Shown here one piece after another: positions 5,978 through 13,065 of a stretch of DNA of 21,346 nucleotides; positions within the stretch are counted from its first letter, which is position 1, and the number at the start of each line of letters is the position of its first letter. A model generated the notes under the pieces. The model made no database searches. It saw only the letters and a list, made by a program, of their open reading frames with translations, and was not told where the DNA came from. The stretch comes from Treponema sp. (GTDB lineage: Bacteria > Spirochaetota > Spirochaetia > Treponematales > Breznakiellaceae): positions 1-21,346 of the forward strand of contig JAIRXN010000072.1 of NCBI GenBank assembly GCA_031268245.1, read 5' to 3'. The position numbers and the translations under genes were made by a program.

Positions 5978-8306
5978 TGTTTTTGGAGATGGAGGGAATA
6001 CCGGATCCGGATTTTCCCGGCGTACCGCGGCCCTTCATCTCCTTTTCCGCGGGGTATTCTGCTTCCTGGTAGAAGCCGTTTTTCCAGTTAAAGCGGCTGC
6101 ATCCAGGCAGGGGCAATCCTTTTTTTGCCGCCTCCATTACGTCTCTGTAATCCTTTTTTTTCAGGGTACGGCCCGTGAGTGAAAAATCAAATATAAAACG
6201 GTGGAAATTCGCTTCCATGAGGAAGGGAATTTTGTCCACAATGGAAAAAGGTTGTTCGGGGATTACAAACGAACCGCTTGGATCTTCCTTCCCGCTATTG
6301 CTGCTTTTTAGGAAAAACAGTTCATCCTTGGGGCCTGCAAATTCTCCAAAGCCGTAATGCGTTCCCAGATCGGAACGGATACGAAAGAGGGGCGGCCAGG
6401 CAAAGACCGGCACAAAAACCGATGAGCGGATGCTTCTTTCCATGGTTTTTTCCAAGTTTTGCCTGTTGTTTTCCAGCGGCGAGACAACATAGCTTGCCCC
6501 GAGAGAGGATACAAAGGCCGCCGCCCATCGGTTAAATGTATAAAGCCAAGGCCCGGCGATAAGAACCTTTCCGGCCCCGGTATCCCGGAATAGAGAAAAG
6601 TGCCCCGGATTATTCAACATGAAGAAACGGTACCCTTTTTCCGAAAGAAGAACCGCGGCTTCGCTAAGGAAGGTCTCCTCCGACTGAGGAAAGAAAGGAT
6701 CCGGAGCCAGGATGATATCTTCCGGTTTGAAAGGCAGGGGCTGCTTATTTTCGATAAGATGGGCAAAGGTCTTCCGGTTCAGGGAAAGAATGAGCTTGAC
6801 CGGTTTATCTGATTGTACAATGTACATATCTTCTATTCCGGAAACCGCAACATAGAAACCCGCCGGTAAGGAACTTTGACCCATTCGCTTTCCGGCGGCA
6901 TGCCCCGGTAAAACATTCCCGGGGCTGTTTTCTTTGGTTTGAGCAGGCGGAGCGCTTTCCCGTCCGGGTTTCCGTTTATAGGGATCCAGATTCCTGGGAA
7001 TCACCTGGGTATAACGCTTTGACATTGTCCTGGTTTGTATCAGATAAACTGAATCCCCTGTTTCAAATCCTTCGGGTACGGAAAGCCAGTATGATCGGCC
7101 CTGTTTATCAGCTTCTTCAACAGAAGCAAGTTTATGGGAGAGCCGCATGGAATCGTCGGCCTTGTGAAGCCGGATGGAATCTCCGGCAGCGGGCATCGGA
7201 GTTCCGTTTCCGGAGCCAAGGAGGGCCTGCCTTTTTTCTCCGGAGCCCTTTATTTTGAGAATTCTCCCCAAATTTATACCTGTTCCTCCACTCTGAGCCG
7301 GATTAAGCCAATCTATCACCTCAGGTTTTGACGAACCCGATTCAAACAGATACCTGGTCTTGGAACGGGCAAAATCGTTTTTCAGAATATTCCGGGCTTC
7401 ACGGATCGCATTTTCAATGCCGTCGTTTTTTAACATGCCATCGGTATTTATCGAATCAAACAAATTCGAATTGAGCACCGCATCGATTATACGGCGGTAT
7501 GCGGCAGTTACCGTCCCCACATACTCGGCGCTTTTCATGCGGCCTTCAATCTTGAAGGAGCTTACGCCTGCAAGCGCCAGATCGGGGATCTTTTCCGGAA
7601 GTTCAAGATCTGACGGACTAAAGTAGTATCCCCGTTCGTTATCCTGCCGGTAAAGTCTGCGGCATGCCTGGGTACACATGCCCCTGTTGGCCGACTTCCC
7701 TCCCAGATAACTTGAAAAAAGACAGAGTCCTGAAACCGAGATACACAGCGCTCCGTGGACAAAACATTCCAGTTCAAGGTTGGTAGTGGCCCGGATATTC
7801 CGGATTTCTTCCAGACCGAGTTCCCTGGCAAGGACTACACGGGAAACTCCGTAACGGGAGAGGGCATTGGCCCCCCTGCCGGAGGCAATATTCATCTGGG
7901 TGGAAGCATGGAGCTTTAGGGAAGGAAAATTATCCTGTACCATCTTGAGGACTCCAAAGTCCTGTACAATGAGGGCATCCGGCCCAACGCCGGAAAGGTA
8001 GCGGAGCAGTTGGTACATCCGGTCTCCTTCACGCTGTTCAAAAACCGTATTTACCGTTACATAGACTTTCTTTCCCATACGGTGAATATTATTCAGAGCC
8101 CCTTCAAACTGGGAAAAGGCAAAATTGGCGCTCCTCATCCGGGCATTGAAGCTTTTGAGCCCCAGATATACCGCGTCGGCCCCTTCGCCGATGGCTGCGT
8201 CAAGCGCTTCGGGTGAACCCGCGGGCGCCAGAAGTTCAAGTTTATGCATGAGACTTCGTTTCATGGTGGATTCGGTTTTTAAGGTTAGCTCTTCCGGTTT
8301 TGCCAT
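5967..8306 (-). CDS. Peptidase U32 family protein, RlhA/YdcP-like
   Basis: The 779-residue product starts with the U32 core: 'LELLAPAGSPEAL' (23-35), 'GADAVYLGLKSFNAR', 'GPDALIVQDFGVL', 'LHASTQMNI' and 'VVLARELGLEEI'. The signature 'FVHGALCISVSGLC' and 'ANRGMCTQACR' supply C188, C195, C211 and C215, the four cysteines expected to hold an iron-sulfur cluster. 'SSFKIEGRMKS' follows. Family members RlhA and TrhP are needed for hydroxylation of 23S rRNA C2501 and of tRNA uridine-34; the order and length favour the RlhA side. It is longer than E. coli RlhA (about 653 residues), and its last ~400 residues are divergent. The frame extends to 8351, but ATG 8306 sits 6 nt after a TATACT -10 and avoids overlapping trxA. 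It diverges from trxA and converges on ssb. Confidence 0.88.
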   Translation of the reverse strand: MAKPEELTLKTESTMKRSLMHKLELLAPAGSPEALDAAIGEGADAVYLGLKSFNARMRSANFAFSQFEGALNNIHRMGKKVYVTVNTVFEQREGDRMYQLLRYLSGVGPDALIVQDFGVLKMVQDNFPSLKLHASTQMNIASGRGANALSRYGVSRVVLARELGLEEIRNIRATTNLELECFVHGALCISVSGLCLFSSYLGGKSANRGMCTQACRRLYRQDNERGYYFSPSDLELPEKIPDLALAGVSSFKIEGRMKSAEYVGTVTAAYRRIIDAVLNSNLFDSINTDGMLKNDGIENAIREARNILKNDFARSKTRYLFESGSSKPEVIDWLNPAQSGGTGINLGRILKIKGSGEKRQALLGSGNGTPMPAAGDSIRLHKADDSMRLSHKLASVEEADKQGRSYWLSVPEGFETGDSVYLIQTRTMSKRYTQVIPRNLDPYKRKPGRESAPPAQTKENSPGNVLPGHAAGKRMGQSSLPAGFYVAVSGIEDMYIVQSDKPVKLILSLNRKTFAHLIENKQPLPFKPEDIILAPDPFFPQSEETFLSEAAVLLSEKGYRFFMLNNPGHFSLFRDTGAGKVLIAGPWLYTFNRWAAAFVSSLGASYVVSPLENNRQNLEKTMERSIRSSVFVPVFAWPPLFRIRSDLGTHYGFGEFAGPKDELFFLKSSNSGKEDPSGSFVIPEQPFSIVDKIPFLMEANFHRFIFDFSLTGRTLKKKDYRDVMEAAKKGLPLPGCSRFNWKNGFYQEAEYPAEKEMKGRGTPGKSGSGIPSISKNTKS

Positions 8307-8310
8307 TTTT

Positions 8311-8322
8311 TCAGTATACTGA
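8311..8322. promoter_or_regulatory. Palindromic bidirectional -10 between U32 gene and trxA
   Basis: TCAGTATACTGA is a perfect 12-bp palindrome. On each strand it supplies TATACT (plus 8315-8320, minus 8318-8313), and on each strand exactly 6 nt separate it from an ATG (8327 plus, 8306 minus). Neither start has a Shine-Dalgarno sequence. A symmetric divergent promoter making two leaderless mRNAs is inferred; -35 matches are poor on both sides. Confidence 0.55.
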
Positions 8323-8326
8323 AAGC

Positions 8327-8650
8327 ATGAGTAACGGAATAGATTTAACAAACGATAATTTTGAGGCGGAAGTTATCAATGCCTCCGTGCCGGTTTTGAT
8401 TGATTTTTGGGCTTCCTGGTGCGGCCCCTGCAAGATGATAGGTCCCTTCATCGATCAGCTTGCCGGTGAATATGAGGGAAAAGTCAAGATTTGCAAGGTA
8501 AATGTAGACGAACAGGGAGAGCTTGCCGGCCGTCATGGAGTGGTTTCCATCCCCACATTGGTTGTCTATAACAAGGGAAACCCTGTCTGCCGGCAGGTAG
8601 GAGCTCTTCCCAAAAACGCCATCGAAAACCTTTTCAAAGATCTCGTGTGA
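8327..8650 (+). CDS. trxA: Thioredoxin
   Basis: The 107-residue product is a standard-length thioredoxin with 'LIDFWASWCGPCKM', giving the redox pair C32/C35, and the cis-proline loop 'VSIPTLVV'. 'KVNVDEQGELA' and 'GALPKNAI' also match the family. It reduces protein disulfides in the cytoplasm using thioredoxin reductase, which is not in this window. ATG 8327 is chosen over the upstream in-frame ATG at 8300 because the family begins at 'SNGIDLTNDNF' and the -10 lies between the two. An intrinsic terminator follows at 8716-8754. Confidence 0.96.
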   Translation: MSNGIDLTNDNFEAEVINASVPVLIDFWASWCGPCKMIGPFIDQLAGEYEGKVKICKVNVDEQGELAGRHGVVSIPTLVVYNKGNPVCRQVGALPKNAIENLFKDLV

Positions 8651-8674
8651 GATGGTTTCATCACCGGGTATTTT

Positions 8675-8713
8675 GAGCTTCTTGCAAAACTCGGGCAAGT
8701 TTTGCAGAAGCTC
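8675..8713. repeat. Long hairpin 1 downstream of trxA
   Basis: GAGCTTCTTGCAAAACT (8675-8691) pairs with AGTTTTGCAGAAGCTC (8698-8713): 16 base pairs with a single bulged T and a six-base loop. No T tract follows directly. The inner core CAAAACT/AGTTTTG is shared with the hairpin at 8755-8795. Confidence 0.7.
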
Positions 8714-8715
8714 TT

Positions 8716-8754
8716 GCGGTTTTTCGCCCTGCGGGCTGTAAAACCGCGTTTTTT
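8716..8754 (+). terminator. Intrinsic terminator of trxA
   Basis: GCGGTTTT (8716-8723) pairs with AAAACCGC (8740-8747), enclosing a second short stem GCCC/GGGC, followed by G and six T (8749-8754). This is a good Rho-independent terminator reading on the plus strand. Confidence 0.75.
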
Positions 8755-8795
8755 AGAGGTTGCTCTTTCAAAACTTCAGTTTTGAAAAAGCCTCT
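8755..8795. repeat. Hairpin 3, CAAAACT-type inverted repeat
   Basis: AGAGG (8755-8759) and CCTCT form the outer stem, and TTTCAAAACT with AGTTTTGAAA the inner stem, around a TCA loop, with an unequal internal bulge. It lies just beyond the 3' end of the minus-strand lipoprotein gene and could act as a stop for it, but no T tract is seen on that strand. Confidence 0.55.
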
Positions 8796-8800
8796 GCAAA

Positions 8801-9826
8801 CTACTCAAAACGCTTGGGGTTGTTCGGCTTTCCGGGAGTAGCCGCTCCGGTAGCGCAAATATACCAGTCTGCCGCAGTATTGGTGTCCGCCTCCGTTTCG
8901 ATTCGGGACAGGCTTCGGGTCATGGCGGTTTTGATATTGTAGCTTATTACCGCATCCTGCGGGCCGGGAATCTTTCCCGATGCCGATTTCCAGGCTCCCT
9001 GTTTGTGGAGGAATTCCGCCGCCTGGACAAAATGTTCTTTTGACCACCATGCATCGGGATTTTCACTGAGCATTATCCCGTCTATTACCCTATCATCCTG
9101 ATCGAGAAAATAAATGGCATCGGTTTTGTGGATCAGTTTCTCTGTTCCGGGAATCCAGAGATCCCTGGCTCCTGCTATGGCGTCGGTTCCGGGTGATTCT
9201 TCCAGATCGGAACTCAGTTCATCCAGAGAGGCAGCTTCGATTTTCCGCAGGTGAATGAGGATATATTCCCCTTCGGCTACTTCCATCCCGGAAAATTCGT
9301 AGACGAGCGGATTTTTGGTATAACCGGCAATGATCAGCCGTACCGCTCCCATGTCGCCTGCGGACAGAGTATGGAGTTCGATAAATTCAGCCTTGGGTTT
9401 TGAATATTCGGTACGTATCTCCGTAATGAGAAAAGACGGAATCCGGTCATTCCGGGCCCGGAAAGGAATAAGAACATTGAGGGTGTTACCCCATTCATCC
9501 TCTACCAAAACATCCGCAGTAAATTTGTCTCCGGGGGGAGCCGCTTCCTGCAGCATTACCTGGAGTACCTTTCCTTCAACGGTGGATTCGACCTTTAATG
9601 CCGGAGAAAAATTAAGGGAAACAAGCTTTACCGGCATTGAAAACTGAAAGTCGATCTCGAGACCCGACACAGGCTTACAGTCGATAAACACCGGAGGCAG
9701 GGAATTTCCCCCCGAAATTCCCGCTGCCGGAACCGCCTCTTCGATAAGCGCCTCTCCGGTGGAACAGGAGCAGGCGGGAAAGAACAGGATCAGCGCCAAT
9801 AGACCCAGTCCAAATAGTTTGTTCAT
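8801..9826 (-). CDS. Putative lipoprotein with lamin-tail-like domain
   Basis: The 341-residue product begins with a lipoprotein signal: 'MNKLFGLGLLALILFFPAC' with the lipidated cysteine probably C19. F-P-A-C is a loose lipobox of the kind spirochaetes accept. Residues about 40-125 look beta-rich (an Ig-like or SbsA-like fold is possible). From about 130, 'FLITEIRTEY' and 'KAEFIELHTLS', then 'YTKNPLVYEFSGMEVAEGEYILIHL', resemble the lamin-tail domain; the end 'GAATPGKPN' is also typical of that domain. It would be anchored to an envelope membrane, role unknown. AGGAGGAGG precedes the ATG, so the start is firm. A TATAAA at 9847-9842 (minus) is the likely -10, giving it its own promoter downstream of the gnd operon. 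Confidence 0.82.
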   Translation of the reverse strand: MNKLFGLGLLALILFFPACSCSTGEALIEEAVPAAGISGGNSLPPVFIDCKPVSGLEIDFQFSMPVKLVSLNFSPALKVESTVEGKVLQVMLQEAAPPGDKFTADVLVEDEWGNTLNVLIPFRARNDRIPSFLITEIRTEYSKPKAEFIELHTLSAGDMGAVRLIIAGYTKNPLVYEFSGMEVAEGEYILIHLRKIEAASLDELSSDLEESPGTDAIAGARDLWIPGTEKLIHKTDAIYFLDQDDRVIDGIMLSENPDAWWSKEHFVQAAEFLHKQGAWKSASGKIPGPQDAVISYNIKTAMTRSLSRIETEADTNTAADWYICATGAATPGKPNNPKRFE

Positions 9827-9847
9827 GATGAACCTCCTCCTTTTATA
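9821..9847 (-). promoter_or_regulatory. -10, strong RBS and start-codon palindrome of the lipoprotein gene
   Basis: On the minus strand, TATAAA (9847-9842) is followed by AGGAGGAGG and the ATG at 9826. The start codon lies in GTTCAT-C-ATGAAC (9833-9821), a perfect 6+1+6 inverted repeat. Transcription would begin inside or just before the Shine-Dalgarno sequence, giving a very short leader. Confidence 0.45.
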
Positions 9848-9942
9848 GGGCGCGCTGCTGTGAATTGCTTCAATGAAAAGAGAATTTTTATGCGCTTTTT
9901 TGTTTTGGGATCAGGTACGGTGAAAAGTCTTGGGCCTGCTCT

Positions 9943-11073
9943 TTAAGTCCGCTTAGTTTCTGATGTCTTTCTCTCAAGGGCCCGGTACAGGGCAGTGAAG
10001 AAATCCCGGTTGTCGCTTTGAATGTAATCAACAGGACAGCCCATGCGGTTAAAGGTCTTCATAAACCTGAGGTAATAGGCGGGGTTGTCCATAGGCGGCT
10101 CCCCTTTTGACCAATCCCATGATGACTCCTGAATATCCGCCACATGAATGGCACAGTCCTGAATAGCGCCCGCTCCGCCCGCGGCATTCCTGGCCATGGA
10201 AAGGGCTTTTTCAAAAATCATGGGCGACATTACTGCCGAGCCCGCCGAAAGATAAACTCCGCCCTGAAGTTTTTCCACACCGGCAACGTATTCCAGAAAA
10301 TCCCGCTCGGCGCAGCGGCCCACAGCCGCCCCCCGGTTTGCCCGGTGGGTGTAAATAATATCGTGACCGAACATGGGATGACAGGTGAAAGGCCTTCCCG
10401 CTTCACCGGCAGCGGCAAGAATACTGTAGGACTTCCAGGGATGCTTTATGGAAAGAAAGCCCGGGGGAATATTGAGTGTCTCGATAAGCTCGTAAAAATC
10501 CAGAGCCGCCGCGGCCCGCGCCGCCCCATCGGCGCCGCCGCTGTTTTTCGCATTTAGAAAATTTCCGGCGGCATCGAGAAGCTCTTTCCTTTCGGGGATG
10601 AGAAGGCCGTCTTTCAGGATCATGGAGCCTACGGATGCGCCGTAGCCGAGACCCTCCCAGGCGCCGGCCGCCAGGGCCAGATTGATGTAAAGACCGGTTT
10701 CTTCCCAGGTACCGAAGCGGCCGGCAGCGATGTTTTCCCGCACGTCTTCGCTGCTCTTCCCCTGGAAGGCGAATTCCCAGTCGTGAATCACCGCCGCGCC
10801 GTTGGCCGCCAGGTGGGTAAACCAGCCTTTTTTCAGCATGACGCCCAGAAGCCGTCCCAGGCCGTTTTTGATGGCGTGGGCCCCCGAGGCGCAGATAACC
10901 GACGCTTCTTTTTTACGGGCGGCGATTATTTCACCGGCGATTTTTTCCGCTTTTTCCGCCAGGGCCGGGGGAACAGTACCCCTTTCCGCCTCTTCCGCGG
11001 CTGCCTCAATGTGAACTTTGCTGTATCGTTCTTTTATGGGGCTGCTGATAATCCGGAAACGATCAAATTTCAT
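9943..11073 (-). CDS. Uncharacterised conserved protein, remotely deoxyhypusine-synthase-like
   Basis: The 376-residue product has no motif of an enzyme I can name with confidence. Striking conserved-looking blocks are 'SGAHAIKNGLGRLL' (63-76), 'HLAANGAAVIHDWEFAFQG' (87-105), 'KSSEDV' (106-111), 'GRFGTWEETG' (118-127), 'GLGYGASVGSMI', 'HPMFGHDIIYTH' and 'GGVYLSAGSAVMSPMIFEKAL'. The order 'G..GL...L...G..T.L..NGA..IHD' recalls deoxyhypusine synthase and its bacterial relatives (NAD-binding fold), but the catalytic lysine cannot be assigned, so that name would be premature. ATG 11073 starts two bases after the stop of the kinase-phosphatase gene, with GGAG inside that gene's last codon as ribosome site; the two are translationally coupled. 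The shared operon with gnd suggests sugar-phosphate or NAD(P) chemistry. Confidence 0.78.
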   Translation of the reverse strand: MKFDRFRIISSPIKERYSKVHIEAAAEEAERGTVPPALAEKAEKIAGEIIAARKKEASVICASGAHAIKNGLGRLLGVMLKKGWFTHLAANGAAVIHDWEFAFQGKSSEDVRENIAAGRFGTWEETGLYINLALAAGAWEGLGYGASVGSMILKDGLLIPERKELLDAAGNFLNAKNSGGADGAARAAAALDFYELIETLNIPPGFLSIKHPWKSYSILAAAGEAGRPFTCHPMFGHDIIYTHRANRGAAVGRCAERDFLEYVAGVEKLQGGVYLSAGSAVMSPMIFEKALSMARNAAGGAGAIQDCAIHVADIQESSWDWSKGEPPMDNPAYYLRFMKTFNRMGCPVDYIQSDNRDFFTALYRALERKTSETKRT

Positions 11074-11075
11074 TT

Positions 11076-13046
11076 TTACTCCAAGCCGCAGAGACGGGCA
11101 AGTTCACCGGCCCAGGAAAAATCGGGGATGAGTACATCCGCGCCGCCGAGGATCAGCCGTTCACGCTTGGCTGTATTGCGGCCGTAGCGGCGCTTTTCGT
11201 CACTCAGTACGCCCACGGCAAAGAAGCCGGCTTTTTTCGCCTCCCGCATTTCCACAGGGCCGTCGCCGAAAACCACAACCTGACCCCGGCCGCCAGGAAA
11301 CTTCGTTTCCCATTCGATTGAATTTTTCAGCCCGGCCGCCTTGATTTCGGTAATGATGTTCCGTATGACGATCTTTTTCGGATCGTTTTTGATGTCCCCC
11401 ACGGCGCCCCATATACCGCCATTAAAAAGCCCGGCGTAACCGAGAAGCCCGGCTTCCCGGCGGACGTCTTCCTCGTCGGTACCACTGGCGAGGTAGAGCT
11501 TCGTTCCGGCCGCGGCAAGTTTTTTGAGAAAGTCCGCGGCTCCCTTGATGGTGAGATCTTCTGTTGAAAGCCTGCCCGATTCAAGACCGGCAAGGCGTTT
11601 TTCCATAGAGGCAAGGAGGGCTTGATTGTAAACAGCCTTGTATTCTTCGGGAGAGAGGACATCTTCTTTTTTTACCTGCCCGAATGAGAGAACCATGTCC
11701 CGCAGCCGGTACATCTGGGCCAGGGTCTGAACACCGGTGGTTTTTTCGATAAAGACAGAAACGGCGTCCTGTATGCGGGATAGTTCTTCCGCTTTTGAAA
11801 CATCGTTTTTCTTTGAAAAACCAGGACGGCTTATCCTGCCCAGGACGGCGTCAATCATTACGGTGTACATCACTTCCTCCCAGCCCTGGCGCAAAACTGA
11901 GATAGTGCCGTCGTGATCGAAAATGGCCGCTTCAGGATAAGAGCGGCGCCCTTCGGCAGGCATAGATTCATTGGCAATAATTTCAATTTCCGTATCGCCG
12001 GAAAAATGCCCGCGTCTTTCATCCCGGGCAAGGCGGGAATTGTAATTGAAGTCCCCTTCTTCTGCCAGGGCTATGACTTCTTCCGCAGTAGGATGGCCGG
12101 TTTCAAAAAGTTTCCCCAGGGAAACTCCGGCCGAAAAAGTTCCTATGAGGGCGGCATCCCTGAGAGGAAGTCCCGCCCCCAGAGCGGTAACAAGCCCGGC
12201 CAGGAATGCGTCCCCCGCGCCAACTATGTCGATTTCCCTTGTAAAATGAAGGCTGTTGAATTGGGAACAGCCCGATTCATCCTGGGCAAGGGCGCCGTCT
12301 TTGTCCAGGGTAATCACCACCGGAAGGCCCCAGTGTTCATAGAGACGTTTTACCGCAAAATACGGATCCGCCGCGTCTTTGGCCGGTACACCCTGAGCCT
12401 CCAGAATTGCGGCAGCTTCACTGCGGTTGAGTTTGTGTATAGTGAAATTGTAGCGGCTGTTGAGTTTTCTGCAGTCTGAAAACCAGAGAACCTTATCCCG
12501 GTTTTTTTCGATGAGGGCGGCGAGTTTTTCCTGAAAATACGGTGAGTGAAGTCCCGAAGGAACCTGCTCGTTTATAACCACGCAGTCGTATTCACCCAGC
12601 CTGGACTTCAGCAGTTCCAAAAGAATGTCCACCGTTGTATTTTTGGGACGGTTGTTATTCCCCATGTCATAACGGGGAAGCTCTTCCCGGCCCAGGTATA
12701 TCTTGTGGAATACATGGGTCTGCCAGTCTTCGTCCTGGGTAAGAATACCTGAAACGCCAATACCCTTCCCGGCAAGAAGATCCAGAACTATTCCGCCCCA
12801 GCAGTCGTTTCCGGTAATACCGTAAAGGTCAACTTTCCGGGCGCCCAGACTTACGCAGCCGGCCGCAGTATTACAGGCAGCGCCGAGATCCGGCTTCGAC
12901 TGAAAAACAGAATAGGACTGGAGCCCGGTTTCTGCGGAAATTTCGGCGCCCTCGTTTCCGGTAAGGTAGTAAAGATCCAGACAAACATCCCCGATAACGG
13001 CGATGGAAGGAGGTTTTTTATACGGAAAAAAGCTGTGTATATCCAT
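11076..13046 (-). CDS. Bifunctional PfkB-family sugar kinase / HAD-family phosphatase
   Basis: The 656-residue product is a two-domain fusion. Residues 1-335 are a PfkB (ribokinase-type) kinase resembling the kinase half of HldE/RfaE: 'IAVIGDVCLDLYY' (15-27), 'GAACNTAAGCVSLGAR' (55-70), 'DLYGITGNDCWGG' (73-85) and the signature 'DIVGAGDAF' with catalytic base D279. Residues 370-656 are a HAD phosphatase: motif I 'IFDHDGT' with D377 and D379, motif II 'LYLASGT' with S521, a motif III lysine near K557/K558, motif IV 'VVFGDGP' with D595, and a helical cap between motifs I and II. One domain would add phosphate to a sugar and the other remove phosphate. No nucleotidyltransferase domain is present, unlike HldE. 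The start lacks a clear ribosome site and lies 19 nt after gnd, so translation is probably coupled. The substrate is unknown. Confidence 0.88.
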   Translation of the reverse strand: MDIHSFFPYKKPPSIAVIGDVCLDLYYLTGNEGAEISAETGLQSYSVFQSKPDLGAACNTAAGCVSLGARKVDLYGITGNDCWGGIVLDLLAGKGIGVSGILTQDEDWQTHVFHKIYLGREELPRYDMGNNNRPKNTTVDILLELLKSRLGEYDCVVINEQVPSGLHSPYFQEKLAALIEKNRDKVLWFSDCRKLNSRYNFTIHKLNRSEAAAILEAQGVPAKDAADPYFAVKRLYEHWGLPVVITLDKDGALAQDESGCSQFNSLHFTREIDIVGAGDAFLAGLVTALGAGLPLRDAALIGTFSAGVSLGKLFETGHPTAEEVIALAEEGDFNYNSRLARDERRGHFSGDTEIEIIANESMPAEGRRSYPEAAIFDHDGTISVLRQGWEEVMYTVMIDAVLGRISRPGFSKKNDVSKAEELSRIQDAVSVFIEKTTGVQTLAQMYRLRDMVLSFGQVKKEDVLSPEEYKAVYNQALLASMEKRLAGLESGRLSTEDLTIKGAADFLKKLAAAGTKLYLASGTDEEDVRREAGLLGYAGLFNGGIWGAVGDIKNDPKKIVIRNIITEIKAAGLKNSIEWETKFPGGRGQVVVFGDGPVEMREAKKAGFFAVGVLSDEKRRYGRNTAKRERLILGGADVLIPDFSWAGELARLCGLE

Positions 13047-13065
13047 GGTTTAATGGCCAATAGCG

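Noticed and set aside
9943..11073. Naming the protein deoxyhypusine synthase
   Set aside because: Only a weak pattern match, and no catalytic lysine could be placed from the sequence.
11913..12479. 188-codon plus-strand frame opposite the kinase-phosphatase gene
   Set aside because: Shadow of a motif-rich gene on the other strand.
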